Positions 14,170 to 23,867 of a DNA stretch of 33,453 bases are shown piece after piece. Under the pieces are notes generated by a model that saw only the letters and a list, made by a program, of their open reading frames with translations, had not been told where the DNA came from and did no database searches. The position numbers were made by a program, and so were the translations under genes. Source of the DNA: an uncultured Bacilli bacterium (lineage in GTDB: Bacteria > Bacillota_I > Bacilli_A > RF39 > UBA660); assembly GCA_947589165.1 (NCBI GenBank), contig CANQCH010000002.1, positions 1 through 33,453 of the forward strand, in the 5' to 3' direction. Each line of letters opens with the position of its first letter. Within the stretch, counting starts at the first letter, position 1.

Positions 14170-17100
14170 TTAAAATAAACTCATTTGGGCACTTTCCGGC
14201 ATATCTTTAAAAATACCTAAGGCCTTTAATTTATCCATCGTGGTTTGATTAACTTTACCCCGATTAGCAAAATCTTCAATGCAATAGAAAGGTTTCTTAG
14301 CTCTTTCTTCCACGATTTTATTTGCCACAGCTTCGCCTAAACCATCAACTACCATAAAGGGTAAAATTAAAGTTTTGTTGGCTTCATCAATATAAAAAGT
14401 TTTGGCTAATGATTTTTCAATATCAATATTTTTAAACGTATAGCCACGGGCTAACATTTCTAAAGCAACGGCTAAGGTATCAGCGACAGCCGTTTCTTTC
14501 GTCGAAGCATCATAACCTTTTTCTTTAATTTCAATTAACCGACGTTTAATCCCGTCATAACCGCCTAACATCGCGTTAATGTCAAAATCACTCCGGCGAA
14601 TGCTAAAGAAGGCTGAATAATAATATAACGGATAATAAACTTTAAACCAAGCTACCCGAAAAGCCATCATTACATAAGCACAAGCATGGGCTTTAGGGAA
14701 CATGTATTCAATCCGTCGGCAGCATTCAATAAACCATTCGGGTACATTAAATTCGCGCATTAGGGCGACATGTTCTAACCACGCATCCGGTTCTTTTTTC
14801 GGTTTCCCCTTCCGGACAAATTCGGAAATTTTAAAAGCTTTGGAAGGATCTAGACCATAATTAATTAAACTAATCATGATATCATCCCGACATCCAACGA
14901 CTTCATCAAAAGATGCGACTTTATTTACAATAATATCCCGCACATTACCAGCCCAAACATTTGTCCCGTGTGATAAACCGGCAATTTTGACTAAATCGGC
15001 AAAGCGTTTCGGTTTAATTTCCAAAAGCATATTGATGGTAAAACCAGTCCCAAATTCCGGGATACCTAAAGTCCCCGTTTTACATAAAATTTGATCAGGT
15101 GTTACCCCTAAAGCTTCTGGGGAATTAAATAAAGATAATACTTTTTCATCATCAAAAGGAATATCTAAGATATTAACCTTCGTTGTATCCCCTAAATAAC
15201 GTAACATGGTGGGATCATCATGACCAAGAATATCCAGTTTTAAAACATTATCATGGATAGCATGGAAATCAAAGTGGGTCGTATACCAAGTACTATCTGG
15301 TTCATCCGCCGGATATTGATAAGGCGTAAAATCAAAAACATCCATATATTGCGGAATAACAATAATACCACCCGGATGTTGCCCAGTCGTTCTTTTAACT
15401 CCCGTACAGCCTAAAGCAATTCGTTCAACTTCGGCATTATTAATCATAATATTATGATCTTCAAAATAACCCCGAACATAACCAAAAGCCGTTTTAGTAG
15501 CTACAGTCGAAATAGTCCCGGCACGATAAGCATGATCTTCGCCGAATAAAACTTTAACGTGATTATGGGCATCGGCTTGATTATCACCCGAGAAGTTTAA
15601 GTCAATGTCGGGGACTTTTTCGGCTTTAAAACCTAGGAAAGTGGCAAATGGCATATCTTGTCCTTCTTTTTTCATTTTCGTGCCACATTCACAGATCCGA
15701 TCGGGCATATCATAACCACTCGTATAATCATCGGCTAAACTTTTGCCATCAATTTCAAAAAGCGACTTTTTACAATTAGGACAGACATAATGAGGTGGTA
15801 GACCATTAACTTCGGTAATTCCCATCATGGTCGCAACCAAAGATGAACCAACGGAACCCCGAGAACCAACGAAATAACCATCTTCGTTACTCTTTTTAAC
15901 TAACTTTTGGGCAATCAAATAAATAACATCATAACCCCCACCAATAATCCCATTAAGTTCGGCTTCCAAGCGTTCGGCAATATTATTGGGTAAAGGATCG
16001 CCATAAATTTCATGGGCCCGGTTATACACCATTTCTTTACATTCTTCGGCACTATTAGGTAATTCCGGCGTATATAATTTATCTTTTATAATTTGTAATT
16101 CTTCCGTCATAGCGGCAATTTTTTGCGGATTCGTTATGACAATTTCCTTTTGGGTATCGGCATCTAAAAAGTTAAAAGCATCTAACATTTGTCTAGTTGT
16201 TAAAAAGTACATATTAGGAACTTCAATATCCGGATGATTTAAAGGATGCAATTTCCCATTGGTTTTTTGATGAATGATTACTTTCCGATAAATTAAATCT
16301 TCCGGCGTTAAATTATGGACATCGCCAACGGCACAAACTAGTTTTTGTTTTTCTTTAGCTAGACGAATAATTCTTTTTATATAATTTTGATATTCTAATT
16401 CACTATGAAAACGCCCATTGCTGCCAATTAAATGACTACAACTAGAAGCCGGATAAACTTCGATATAATCATAAAAGTCCATCATATCACTTAACTCTTC
16501 ATCGGTTAAGTTTAAACCTTTATCAAAGACTTCGCCATTGATACAACCACTCCCAATAAGTAAGCCATTCCGTAAATTAATTAAATCGGCCCGGGGAATC
16601 TTCGGTTCTTTACCTTTATATAAATATTTTGTATTCGCTAGCGATATAATTTTAAATAAATTTTTTAAACCTTCACTATTTTTCGCTAAAACAGATAAAT
16701 GAAAAGGTCGGGCAAACTTTATCGCATTTTCTTCATCAATTAAGCGGTCCAAATCTAAAGTCGTTGTAAAATTTTCGCCCTTTAATTCCAAAAACATTTT
16801 ATATAAGCAATAAGCGGTTCCTTCACAGTCATAATCAGCCCGATGGTGTTTTTCTTCATCCCATTCCACTTCTAAATTTTTAACTAAAGTCGATAATTTA
16901 TGATTTCGCCAATCAGGATGAAGATTTCGGGCTAAACCCATGGTATCAATAACCGTATATTTAAATTCTCCTAAATTATATTTTTCCATAGCGTGCGTCA
17001 CAAAGCCAATATCAAAGGCTGCATTATGGGCTACTAAAGGTAAATCACCACAAAAGGCTAAAAACCTTTTCGTCACATTTTCTTCAGAATCTTTACCAAC

Positions 17101-18501
17101 GAGCATTTCATCGGTAATATTTGTTAATTGGGTAATAAATTTAGGTAATGGTGTTGGACAAGCAATTAATTCATCAAAGCGATCAATAATTTCGTTATTT
17201 TTAATTTTTACGGCCCCAATTTCAATCATTTGGTCGACGCCATAATTTAAACCTGTCGTTTCGGTATCGAAAACAACATATTCTTGATCAAATAAAGGAT
17301 ATTCGTGATTGTTAAAAACAATGTTCGCTTCGGTATCAATAACATTTAATTCGGCGCCATAGATAGCTTTAAATTTATCTTTTTCTTCTTTCCCTTTATT
17401 AATTTTGGCGACGGCATTATAAATATCCGGATAAGCTTGTAAAACGTTATGGTCCGTCACAGCCACGGCTTTATGACCTAGGGAATAAGCAAAGTTAACT
17501 AAGGCTGTCGCATCTACTACCCCATCCATCATACTCATCATGGTATGGGCATGAAGCTCAACTCTTTTTTCGGGTTCTTCATCTTTAATAGGAATACTTT
17601 TAGAAGGAATTATTTCAATATTGCGCGCATTAATAACCATCGATTTTAAGTAAGGATCCATTTCTACATTTCCATGAATTCTTAACCAAGAACCTTTATC
17701 TTGTTTTTTACTTAAAGGTTTTAATTCTTTAACTAAAGTATTATATATATCTTCATTAAAGGTTAAAGTTTTCATTAAATAACTATCCGTTTTATCACTT
17801 ACTTTACCATTAATGATATATATAGCGCCTTTTTTACCTTGTCTTTCTAAGGGTTCAAAACCAAATAGATAAACTTCTACGATAATATTTCGGGTTTCAC
17901 CAATAATATTATTTAAAGGGGTAACTTCCCCATCTTTATGGGTACCTAAAATAACCGGACTTTTTTTTACTTCGGTTAGTTTATTTTTTTGTTCGGCAAT
18001 TTCTTCTTGAATACTATTACGAATTTCTTCATTAACAATCGTTTCCATTTCCCAAGCTGTAAAACCATAAGTGGCTAACTTTTGCAATAATTTTACTTTT
18101 TCCGCGTCTAATTCTTCTTTTTCTCTTAAACTTGCAACTTGAAAAGTAATTTTATTTTCCGCTATAGTCAAGGTATTTTTTATATTGATTAAAGAGGGAT
18201 GGGCAATAATAATTTCATCGAGCAAATATTCAAGATAAGGTTTAAGATCCGCGTTTGTAACGGTCGCATATTCCAAATGAATGACACATTTATTGGTGCC
18301 ATTAATGCCATTTTGGGCTTTTAAAAATAATTCATTGGCATCTTCTAAAGCTAGACAACGGGGAATTTTTAAATACACCTCAAAACTGGCTGTTTTTTTA
18401 TTTAGAACAACTTTTTTAATTTCCGCTTCATCTAACGCATTACTTGTAAAATTAATACTAGCTAAAAATCTTTTTATTTCCGTATCTTTTTGTTCCGCCA
18501 T
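14170..18501 (-). CDS. polC: DNA polymerase III PolC, Gram-positive replicase with proofreading
   Basis: PolC is the main leading-strand replicase of low-GC Gram-positives. At 1443 residues it is full length. Domains in order: N-terminal domain (1-200), OB fold (about 205-300), PHP with intact HAHT (317-320), an inserted DEDDh exonuclease (DTETTG 412-417, HNAAFD about 493-498, HRADYDC about 553-559), and the polymerase. The palm has GSRGSVGSS (about 879-887), a zinc-finger-like CPNC...CECG (907-940) and PDIDLNFSGD (964-973) with the catalytic Asp pair. It starts two bases past the dnaE stop with only a weak GGTGA upstream, so translation is probably coupled to dnaE. The adjacency of polC and dnaE is unusual. 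Confidence 0.98.
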   Translation of the reverse strand: MAEQKDTEIKRFLASINFTSNALDEAEIKKVVLNKKTASFEVYLKIPRCLALEDANELFLKAQNGINGTNKCVIHLEYATVTNADLKPYLEYLLDEIIIAHPSLINIKNTLTIAENKITFQVASLREKEELDAEKVKLLQKLATYGFTAWEMETIVNEEIRNSIQEEIAEQKNKLTEVKKSPVILGTHKDGEVTPLNNIIGETRNIIVEVYLFGFEPLERQGKKGAIYIINGKVSDKTDSYLMKTLTFNEDIYNTLVKELKPLSKKQDKGSWLRIHGNVEMDPYLKSMVINARNIEIIPSKSIPIKDEEPEKRVELHAHTMMSMMDGVVDATALVNFAYSLGHKAVAVTDHNVLQAYPDIYNAVAKINKGKEEKDKFKAIYGAELNVIDTEANIVFNNHEYPLFDQEYVVFDTETTGLNYGVDQMIEIGAVKIKNNEIIDRFDELIACPTPLPKFITQLTNITDEMLVGKDSEENVTKRFLAFCGDLPLVAHNAAFDIGFVTHAMEKYNLGEFKYTVIDTMGLARNLHPDWRNHKLSTLVKNLEVEWDEEKHHRADYDCEGTAYCLYKMFLELKGENFTTTLDLDRLIDEENAIKFARPFHLSVLAKNSEGLKNLFKIISLANTKYLYKGKEPKIPRADLINLRNGLLIGSGCINGEVFDKGLNLTDEELSDMMDFYDYIEVYPASSCSHLIGSNGRFHSELEYQNYIKRIIRLAKEKQKLVCAVGDVHNLTPEDLIYRKVIIHQKTNGKLHPLNHPDIEVPNMYFLTTRQMLDAFNFLDADTQKEIVITNPQKIAAMTEELQIIKDKLYTPELPNSAEECKEMVYNRAHEIYGDPLPNNIAERLEAELNGIIGGGYDVIYLIAQKLVKKSNEDGYFVGSRGSVGSSLVATMMGITEVNGLPPHYVCPNCKKSLFEIDGKSLADDYTSGYDMPDRICECGTKMKKEGQDMPFATFLGFKAEKVPDIDLNFSGDNQADAHNHVKVLFGEDHAYRAGTISTVATKTAFGYVRGYFEDHNIMINNAEVERIALGCTGVKRTTGQHPGGIIVIPQYMDVFDFTPYQYPADEPDSTWYTTHFDFHAIHDNVLKLDILGHDDPTMLRYLGDTTKVNILDIPFDDEKVLSLFNSPEALGVTPDQILCKTGTLGIPEFGTGFTINMLLEIKPKRFADLVKIAGLSHGTNVWAGNVRDIIVNKVASFDEVVGCRDDIMISLINYGLDPSKAFKISEFVRKGKPKKEPDAWLEHVALMREFNVPEWFIECCRRIEYMFPKAHACAYVMMAFRVAWFKVYYPLYYYSAFFSIRRSDFDINAMLGGYDGIKRRLIEIKEKGYDASTKETAVADTLAVALEMLARGYTFKNIDIEKSLAKTFYIDEANKTLILPFMVVDGLGEAVANKIVEERAKKPFYCIEDFANRGKVNQTTMDKLKALGIFKDMPESAQMSLF

Positions 18502-18503
18502 TA

Positions 18504-21359
18504 CTATTCACCATCTTTCTTGATATTATTAACGATTATTTGGTAAATGTCAAATCTTTTTGTAACTTCGCCATTTACCCAAACTAAATCATTAACTTGG
18601 ATATTTTTTAATAAATCATAAGTATTAGGAAAAACCGTTAAGGAAATATTCCCGGTTTCATCACTGCCTTCTAAAAAGGCCATCTTTTCCCCTTTTTTCG
18701 TTTTAATAACTTGAATTTTCGTAATTAAAACAACCATTTTAATTTTTTTGAAGGCCCATTGGGCAACTTCTCTAATTTTAACCACACCCTTTTGATATTG
18801 GCTGGCCGGATGATTGGAGCAATAAAAACCAAAAGCTTCGTATTCTTCGGTAGTTTTAGCTAGGGCCGAATCATCGGGATATTCGACTAAAGCTGGTTTA
18901 GGCACAAAATCGCTTCCGACTTCTGCGATTGCCGCATAATTTAGGGCATTATCTAAATTACCGATTAAGGTCGGATGATTTAAGTTAAGAAAATCAAGGG
19001 CGCCCGCTTTTATTAAAATTAAGATCTGCTCCGGTTGCAAAAAGGCTTTAGTTTTTAAAATAAAATCAAAATAATCGGTAAAGTTTACTGCCTTAAGAGT
19101 GCTAATTTTATTTTCTATTTCTTTAGTTAAACCTTTAATCGTTCTTAAAGGCATAAAAACTTTATTATCCTCAATTACAAATTCTAAAATAGGTTTTAAG
19201 ATGCTCGGTTTAACAATTTCATAACCTAATTTTTTCATTTCCCAAAGATAACTTTCCCGTTTTAAATCATCTTCATCATTTAATAAACTAAGATAAAAAT
19301 AAGCTCGGTGGTAAGCTTTCAAATAAGCCATCTTATAAGAAAATAACGCATAGGCAACCGAATGGGATTTATTAAAACCAAAGCTCGCAAATTTACTTAT
19401 ATCTTCATAAATAAGTTCGGCTGTATTTTGGGAATAGCCTTTAGCACAAGCTCGCGCCACAAATTTAACTTTTTCTTCCGCAATAACACTTTCTTTTTTC
19501 TTCGCAATCGCCCGCCGAATAATATCCGCTTCACCTAAAGTATAACCCCCTATTTTCGTTAAAATGGCCATAATTTGTTCTTGATAAATCATAATACCGA
19601 AAGTTTCATTTAAAATTGGCGCTAAATCGGGATGTAAATAATTAATCTTTTCGCTCCCCTTTTTCCGTCTTATATAAGTATCGATATGGTCTTTAGGTCC
19701 GGGGCGAACTAAGGCAATCGCGGCCACTAAATCATTAAAACTATCTATTTTAAATTTGTGCAAAAATTGCCGCATAACCGGGGTTTCAAATTGAAAAATA
19801 CCTTCCACATCAATCGTATTAAAAATTTGAAAAACTTGCGGATCTTCAAAATTGATTTTTTCCAAATTTACTTGGGGCACATATTTGATAATTTGGGCAA
19901 TAAAACTTAAATTTTTTAAGCCTAAAAAGTCCATCTTTAATAAACCCATTTGTTCTAAATAATCCATCGGAATGCCGGTGGTTAATTCCTCATTATTAAC
20001 ATAAACCGGAATTAAAGTATCTAAAGGTACGGATGAGATCACAATCCCAGCCGCATGGGTCGAATAATTCCGTTTTAAACCTTCGATTTTTTCTGCCACT
20101 TGGTAAAGCTTTGCTAACTCCGGATAATTTTGGAGATATGTTTGCACGACTTTATTTTGCCGATTTTCTTTTAACTTTAAACTGGCTTTAATATTTTTAA
20201 TAAATTTATCAAATAGAAGCGGATTAATTTTTAAAATTTTCGCACAATCCCGTAAGACTAATTTGCTTTTATAAGTAGCAAAAGTTAACCCCCCAGCCAC
20301 ATTGGCAACACCATACTTTTCTTTAACATAATTAATTACTTGATCTCTTTTTAAAGCATCAAAGTCAATATCGATATCGGGCATGGTAATGCGGGCCGGA
20401 TTTAAAAATCTTTCAAATAATAAATGATACCGCATTGGGTCAATGTCGGTAATGCCAATGGCATAGCTTACTAAAGAACCGGCGGCACTTCCCCGACAAC
20501 CAATTAAAATATTATGCTTTTTGGCATATAAAACATAATCATAAACAATCAAAAAATAATCGACAAAACCCATTTCGATAATAACTTTTAATTCGTATGC
20601 TAATCGTTTTTGATAAGCTAAAGGCACCTCATTATTTAATCTTTTATTTAACCCTTTAATCGCTAAAGTTTGTAAAAATTGTTGGGAAGAACCATCATCG
20701 CGAAAGGCAGGAATATAATGTTTATCTAACGGAATTTCCACATTTAATTCGGCAATTACTTGGTTAATTTCCGCTTCATCGATTAGATCTGATTCTTTTT
20801 GATAATAATTATTCACATAATCTATCTTTGGTTCTTCGCGAAGTAAATCTAACAAATTTAAATATCGTAAATTACTGACGTCCAAAGCTCTAATATCATT
20901 TACATAAACACACTTTAAACTTAGTAAAGCCGCATTTTGTTTTTCATATTCATTTTGATAACCTAAATATAAAGACGAAATAAAATTTAAAGAAGACCAA
21001 ATACTTTTACTTTTAAAAGGAACAATAACTAAAATATTGGCCGCATAATTTTTTAAATCCAAAATGGCGACTTCTCTTGCTCTTTTAATTTTATCTAATT
21101 GAATTAAGCTTTGATAACCTTGATAATTTTTCGCATAAACATATATTTCCGCCTCATTTAATTTAAGGCTTAATCCAATTAAAGGCTTAATATCTTTTTG
21201 GTGACATTTGAGATAGAATTCCCCGACTCCCGCTAGATTTTCATCACAAAGACCACAAGCTTTAATCTTATGATCTACTAAAAAGGTGATTAAGTCATCA
21301 ATCTTAATTAAACTCTTTAACAAAGTATAGTCCGTTGTAATTTTAAGTGGTGTATACAT
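18504..21359 (-). CDS. dnaE: DNA polymerase III alpha subunit DnaE, short form
   Basis: DnaE-type polymerases in PolC-containing bacteria extend RNA primers, mainly on the lagging strand. Palm motifs are present: GCRGSAAGSLVSYAIGI and MPDIDIDFD with the catalytic aspartates; then the finger region (GIFQFETPVMRQFL, FASFGFNKSHSVAYA) and a C-terminal OB fold. The N-terminal PHP domain has lost its metal-binding His (KITTDYTLL where active forms have HxHSxYS), so no proofreading is expected. The protein is 951 residues, clearly shorter than the roughly 1100 of B. subtilis DnaE. The ATG follows AGAGGTAG; an extended -10 (21378-21386) precedes it. Confidence 0.97.
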   Translation of the reverse strand: MYTPLKITTDYTLLKSLIKIDDLITFLVDHKIKACGLCDENLAGVGEFYLKCHQKDIKPLIGLSLKLNEAEIYVYAKNYQGYQSLIQLDKIKRAREVAILDLKNYAANILVIVPFKSKSIWSSLNFISSLYLGYQNEYEKQNAALLSLKCVYVNDIRALDVSNLRYLNLLDLLREEPKIDYVNNYYQKESDLIDEAEINQVIAELNVEIPLDKHYIPAFRDDGSSQQFLQTLAIKGLNKRLNNEVPLAYQKRLAYELKVIIEMGFVDYFLIVYDYVLYAKKHNILIGCRGSAAGSLVSYAIGITDIDPMRYHLLFERFLNPARITMPDIDIDFDALKRDQVINYVKEKYGVANVAGGLTFATYKSKLVLRDCAKILKINPLLFDKFIKNIKASLKLKENRQNKVVQTYLQNYPELAKLYQVAEKIEGLKRNYSTHAAGIVISSVPLDTLIPVYVNNEELTTGIPMDYLEQMGLLKMDFLGLKNLSFIAQIIKYVPQVNLEKINFEDPQVFQIFNTIDVEGIFQFETPVMRQFLHKFKIDSFNDLVAAIALVRPGPKDHIDTYIRRKKGSEKINYLHPDLAPILNETFGIMIYQEQIMAILTKIGGYTLGEADIIRRAIAKKKESVIAEEKVKFVARACAKGYSQNTAELIYEDISKFASFGFNKSHSVAYALFSYKMAYLKAYHRAYFYLSLLNDEDDLKRESYLWEMKKLGYEIVKPSILKPILEFVIEDNKVFMPLRTIKGLTKEIENKISTLKAVNFTDYFDFILKTKAFLQPEQILILIKAGALDFLNLNHPTLIGNLDNALNYAAIAEVGSDFVPKPALVEYPDDSALAKTTEEYEAFGFYCSNHPASQYQKGVVKIREVAQWAFKKIKMVVLITKIQVIKTKKGEKMAFLEGSDETGNISLTVFPNTYDLLKNIQVNDLVWVNGEVTKRFDIYQIIVNNIKKDGE

Positions 21360-21377
21360 ACTCTACCTCTATGAATT

Positions 21378-21386
21378 ATTTTAGCA
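21378..21386 (-). promoter_or_regulatory. Candidate extended -10 promoter of dnaE-polC
   Basis: TGCTAAAAT on the minus strand lies 19 bases before the dnaE ATG, with no good -35 because the upstream bases belong to the preceding terminator. Confidence 0.5.
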
Positions 21387-21389
21387 CAT

Positions 21390-21415
21390 AAAAAAAGGAA
21401 AAGAAATCTTTTCCT
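21390..21415 (-). terminator. Terminator after the 119-aa gene
   Basis: AGGAAAAG/CTTTTCCT stem (21396-21403 with 21408-21415, loop of 4) followed by seven T on the minus strand, a few bases past the stop at 21424. Confidence 0.88.
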
Positions 21416-21423
21416 AAAATATC

Positions 21424-21783
21424 TTAGATCCATTTGGAAACATAAATAATTTTGGTTGTATCTTCTTCGTATTTATCAAATATGCGAATTATAGATTTGA
21501 TCATTTCCTTTAAAATGTCTTTAACATCACGCCGAATACGGACAGTAACAATTTGCTTTTGAAAGGCTTTCCGAAAAATATAGTCTTCAATATATTTATT
21601 CACAATATAATCTAGTTCTTTAACCATGGTCACATCTTCCGGATTATTTAAATCAATATGAAATATATATTCTTGATATAATTTAATTATTCTTTCCGTA
21701 ATATTATCGTTTTCCATAGGCACAAAATTAGTTATTTTATAAAAGTTTGGACACAAACTAATAACTTGCTTACTATAATTCAT
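21424..21783 (-). CDS. Hypothetical protein, 119 aa
   Basis: I do not recognise this small protein. It has no signal or membrane span; residues 25-110 look helical with alternating charged and hydrophobic positions (TVRIRRDVKDILKEMIKSIIRIF near the C-terminus). It has its own promoter (21807-21835), an AGGATGAGG ribosome binding site and a strong terminator, so it forms a single-gene transcript divergent from vanY. A regulator of the divergent gene would be a guess; no helix-turn-helix is evident. Confidence 0.7.
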   Translation of the reverse strand: MNYSKQVISLCPNFYKITNFVPMENDNITERIIKLYQEYIFHIDLNNPEDVTMVKELDYIVNKYIEDYIFRKAFQKQIVTVRIRRDVKDILKEMIKSIIRIFDKYEEDTTKIIYVSKWI

Positions 21784-21806
21784 TTACCTCATCCTATCTT
21801 AATTAA

Positions 21807-21835
21807 ATATTACAATAAAAGTGCCAAAATGTAAA
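21807..21835 (-). promoter_or_regulatory. Promoter of the 119-aa gene
   Basis: Minus strand: -35 TTTACA (21830-21835), 17-base spacer, -10 TAATAT (21807-21812). Confidence 0.6.
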
Positions 21836-21863
21836 GTTATAATGACAAATTTAGATGAAAAAA

Positions 21864-21893
21864 TTGACTTTAAAATTCAAATACTACTAAAAT
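21864..21893 (+). promoter_or_regulatory. Promoter of the VanY-like gene
   Basis: Plus strand: -35 TTGACT (21864-21869), 18-base spacer, -10 TAAAAT (21888-21893). A GGGTGG ribosome binding site follows before the ATG at 21917. Confidence 0.65.
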
Positions 21894-21916
21894 TATAGTA
21901 AGATGGGTGGTTAAAT

Positions 21917-22882
21917 ATGAAGAAAAAAAGAATAAAATTAAAAACCGAAGTTTATTACTACTTAGCTATTATCATTATTTTAATTATTGGTGCTAGCTGG
22001 GGAATAAAAAAATATCAGCAATATCAATATCAAAAAACAAATGAATATAAATTAACTGAAGCCGGCTATAGCTTAGAAAATAGCCAAATGTTAATTAAAG
22101 AACTTACCGATCAAGATATTAGTTATATTTTAGCTAAACCAATGGATGATAATATTCTTAATTTAATGAAAGAAAAATATTTTCTAAAAGAAAACTTTCA
22201 AGAATATTATGAATATCATTTAGCGAATAAAAAGGTTGCTCTTACGGATGTTGTCGCCATTATTAATTGTCATATTGATAACGAATATTATTCTCTCGAT
22301 TTAAAAACCGATATGACGAAAAATTATGCCATTTTAGTCAATAAATATTATCAAATGCCCCAAGATTATATTCCCGAAGATTTAGTTAGTGTGAAAATGG
22401 ATTATGCGTGGGGCGAATATGGTTCCATTAAAGTTCGCCAAATAGTCATGGATAAGTTTTTAGACATGTGGAATGCGGCGCAAGCAGAAGGTATATATTT
22501 AATGATTAGTTCGGCTTTCCGTTCCTATGCGGAACAAGAAATTGTTTATAATAACTATAAAGAAAATCAAGGCGAAGCTTATGCCAATAAGATTGCCGCC
22601 AAACCTGGCTATTCTGAACATCAAACGGGACTAGCCATCGATATCTTTTCCAAAACCAATACCAACCGCAATACTTTCCAAGATAGTGATGCGGCCAAAT
22701 GGTTAGTAAATAATGCCTATAAGTATGGCTTTATTTTAAGATATCCTGCCGATAAAGTTAATTTAACCGGTTATAATTATGAATCATGGCATTACCGATA
22801 TGTAGGCGAAGAAATCGCTGCTTATATTCAAAAAAATCAGATTACTTTTGATGAATATTATGCTTACTTTTTAAATAAATAA
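21917..22882 (+). CDS. VanY/DacY-type D,D-carboxypeptidase, membrane-anchored
   Basis: The protein removes the terminal D-alanine from peptidoglycan stem peptides, judged by family. After a basic N-terminus, residues about 13-30 form a membrane anchor. A 130-residue linker follows, then the zinc peptidase domain: SAFRSYAEQ (199-207, Arg202 for substrate carboxylate), SEHQTGLAIDI (zinc ligands His235 and Asp242) and YESWHYRYV (catalytic Glu289, zinc ligand His292). All catalytic positions are intact. It does not imply vancomycin resistance: no van regulator or ligase genes are present, and housekeeping carboxypeptidases of this type are common. It converges on the sortase gene. Confidence 0.95.
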   Translation: MKKKRIKLKTEVYYYLAIIIILIIGASWGIKKYQQYQYQKTNEYKLTEAGYSLENSQMLIKELTDQDISYILAKPMDDNILNLMKEKYFLKENFQEYYEYHLANKKVALTDVVAIINCHIDNEYYSLDLKTDMTKNYAILVNKYYQMPQDYIPEDLVSVKMDYAWGEYGSIKVRQIVMDKFLDMWNAAQAEGIYLMISSAFRSYAEQEIVYNNYKENQGEAYANKIAAKPGYSEHQTGLAIDIFSKTNTNRNTFQDSDAAKWLVNNAYKYGFILRYPADKVNLTGYNYESWHYRYVGEEIAAYIQKNQITFDEYYAYFLNK

Positions 22883-22905
22883 GATCCTAGCGATCTTGTT
22901 TTTTT
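22881..22905 (+). terminator. Terminator of the VanY-like gene
   Basis: AAGATC/GATCTT stem (22881-22886 with 22892-22897, loop of 5) followed by a T-run to 22905. It overlaps the stop codon and last codons of the convergent sortase gene. Confidence 0.7.
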
Positions 22906-23777
22906 ATGAGCTTAGCGTGTAAAACTACTTTATCACTACTATTAGCACACGTTGATAGGGTTAAAATTTTATCATTAGTATCAACCGTTGTCTTAAAATC
23001 ATACTTACTACGACTCATAATCGTATCTAAAAAGTTTTGAAAAGATTCTTTAGTTCCAAAACTCGAAGTTAAATAATAGGTTTCCGTCGGAATTTGATAA
23101 ACGGAAATAACTTGCCATAAAGTATTTTGGGTGGGAGTTGAAAGATTAATAACGTAATTATCCGTATTAGCAAACCAATTATTTTTAAAGACATTTTTAA
23201 GAGAACCAAACATAGTTGAATTAGTTCGGCCATGAGCATAAATAATCGTATTATCTTGTAATTCATTAGCATTATTCCGGTAATCCATAAAAACCCAACC
23301 GGCACTATTTAAAGTTTTATCAAAAGCATGATTAAGATAAAATTTGTTATCTGTAGTTTGGACAACCGGATAATTGATATTCGTGCCATTAACCTTTAAA
23401 TACGCGACTGTATCACTATTTTTCTTTTGTAATTCAGCAAAATCAACACTTATTAAAGGTAATTTCGTATACGCCCAATAATCATTTGGTTTATCATCAT
23501 CAACCGGGGGATTAATTATTTCCGGCGTAAGATCTTCATTTTCTTCCGCTACTTCATCAATTTTTATAATGTTTCGAATTTCTGCAATTTGCGTATCAAG
23601 TTTTTCATTTTCCCAATGCCATAGACATACTTTAAAACCAGAATAACCAAATACGCCTAAAGAGATTATAAGAATAAAAACCCATACCCATTTTTTTAAG
23701 CGTCTTTTTTTCTTTTGCGCTTTGGGTTGCGTTTTTAAATTTGGTAAATCACTTTTTTTAAATTCATACTCACTCAT
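22887..23777 (-). CDS. Class B-like sortase with Lys at the usual catalytic Arg position
   Basis: Sortases cut a C-terminal sorting signal and join the protein to the cell wall. This one has a basic N-terminus, a membrane anchor (about 29-50), a proline- and acid-rich linker, and the catalytic domain from about residue 105: NGTNINYPVVQ, the class B-type YLNHAFD, catalytic YAHGR (His182) and LSTCA (Cys277). Where sortases have the catalytic Arg before the last strand (RxVVxAKL), the sequence is SSDKVVLHAKLI with Lys283 (codon AAA). The start fits a promoter at 23798-23826. The upstream gene encodes a protein with an NPDTF signal, its likely substrate. Confidence 0.93.
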   Translation of the reverse strand: MSEYEFKKSDLPNLKTQPKAQKKKRRLKKWVWVFILIISLGVFGYSGFKVCLWHWENEKLDTQIAEIRNIIKIDEVAEENEDLTPEIINPPVDDDKPNDYWAYTKLPLISVDFAELQKKNSDTVAYLKVNGTNINYPVVQTTDNKFYLNHAFDKTLNSAGWVFMDYRNNANELQDNTIIYAHGRTNSTMFGSLKNVFKNNWFANTDNYVINLSTPTQNTLWQVISVYQIPTETYYLTSSFGTKESFQNFLDTIMSRSKYDFKTTVDTNDKILTLSTCANSSDKVVLHAKLIKKQDR

Positions 23778-23797
23778 ATTTTCTTTTCCTAATTATT

Positions 23798-23826
23798 ATT
23801 TTAGCTTTATCCGAAAAATATTGCAA
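23798..23826 (-). promoter_or_regulatory. Promoter of the sortase gene
   Basis: Minus strand: -35 TTGCAA (23821-23826), 17-base spacer, -10 TAAAAT (23798-23803). The sortase is thus transcribed separately from its presumed substrate. Confidence 0.7.
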
Positions 23827-23827
23827 T

Positions 23828-23856
23828 AAAAAAAGAGAATCATAACGACTCTCTTT
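23828..23856 (-). terminator. Terminator after the NPDTF surface protein gene
   Basis: A 10-bp stem with one G-T pair (23832-23841 with 23847-23856, loop of 5) followed by a T-run on the minus strand, just past the stop at 23868. Confidence 0.85.
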
Positions 23857-23867
23857 CATTATTCATT

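Noticed and set aside
21917..22882. VanY and VanZ as a glycopeptide resistance locus
   Set aside because: They are about 9 kb apart in unrelated units, with no vanHAX ligase genes or vanRS regulators; both families are common housekeeping proteins.
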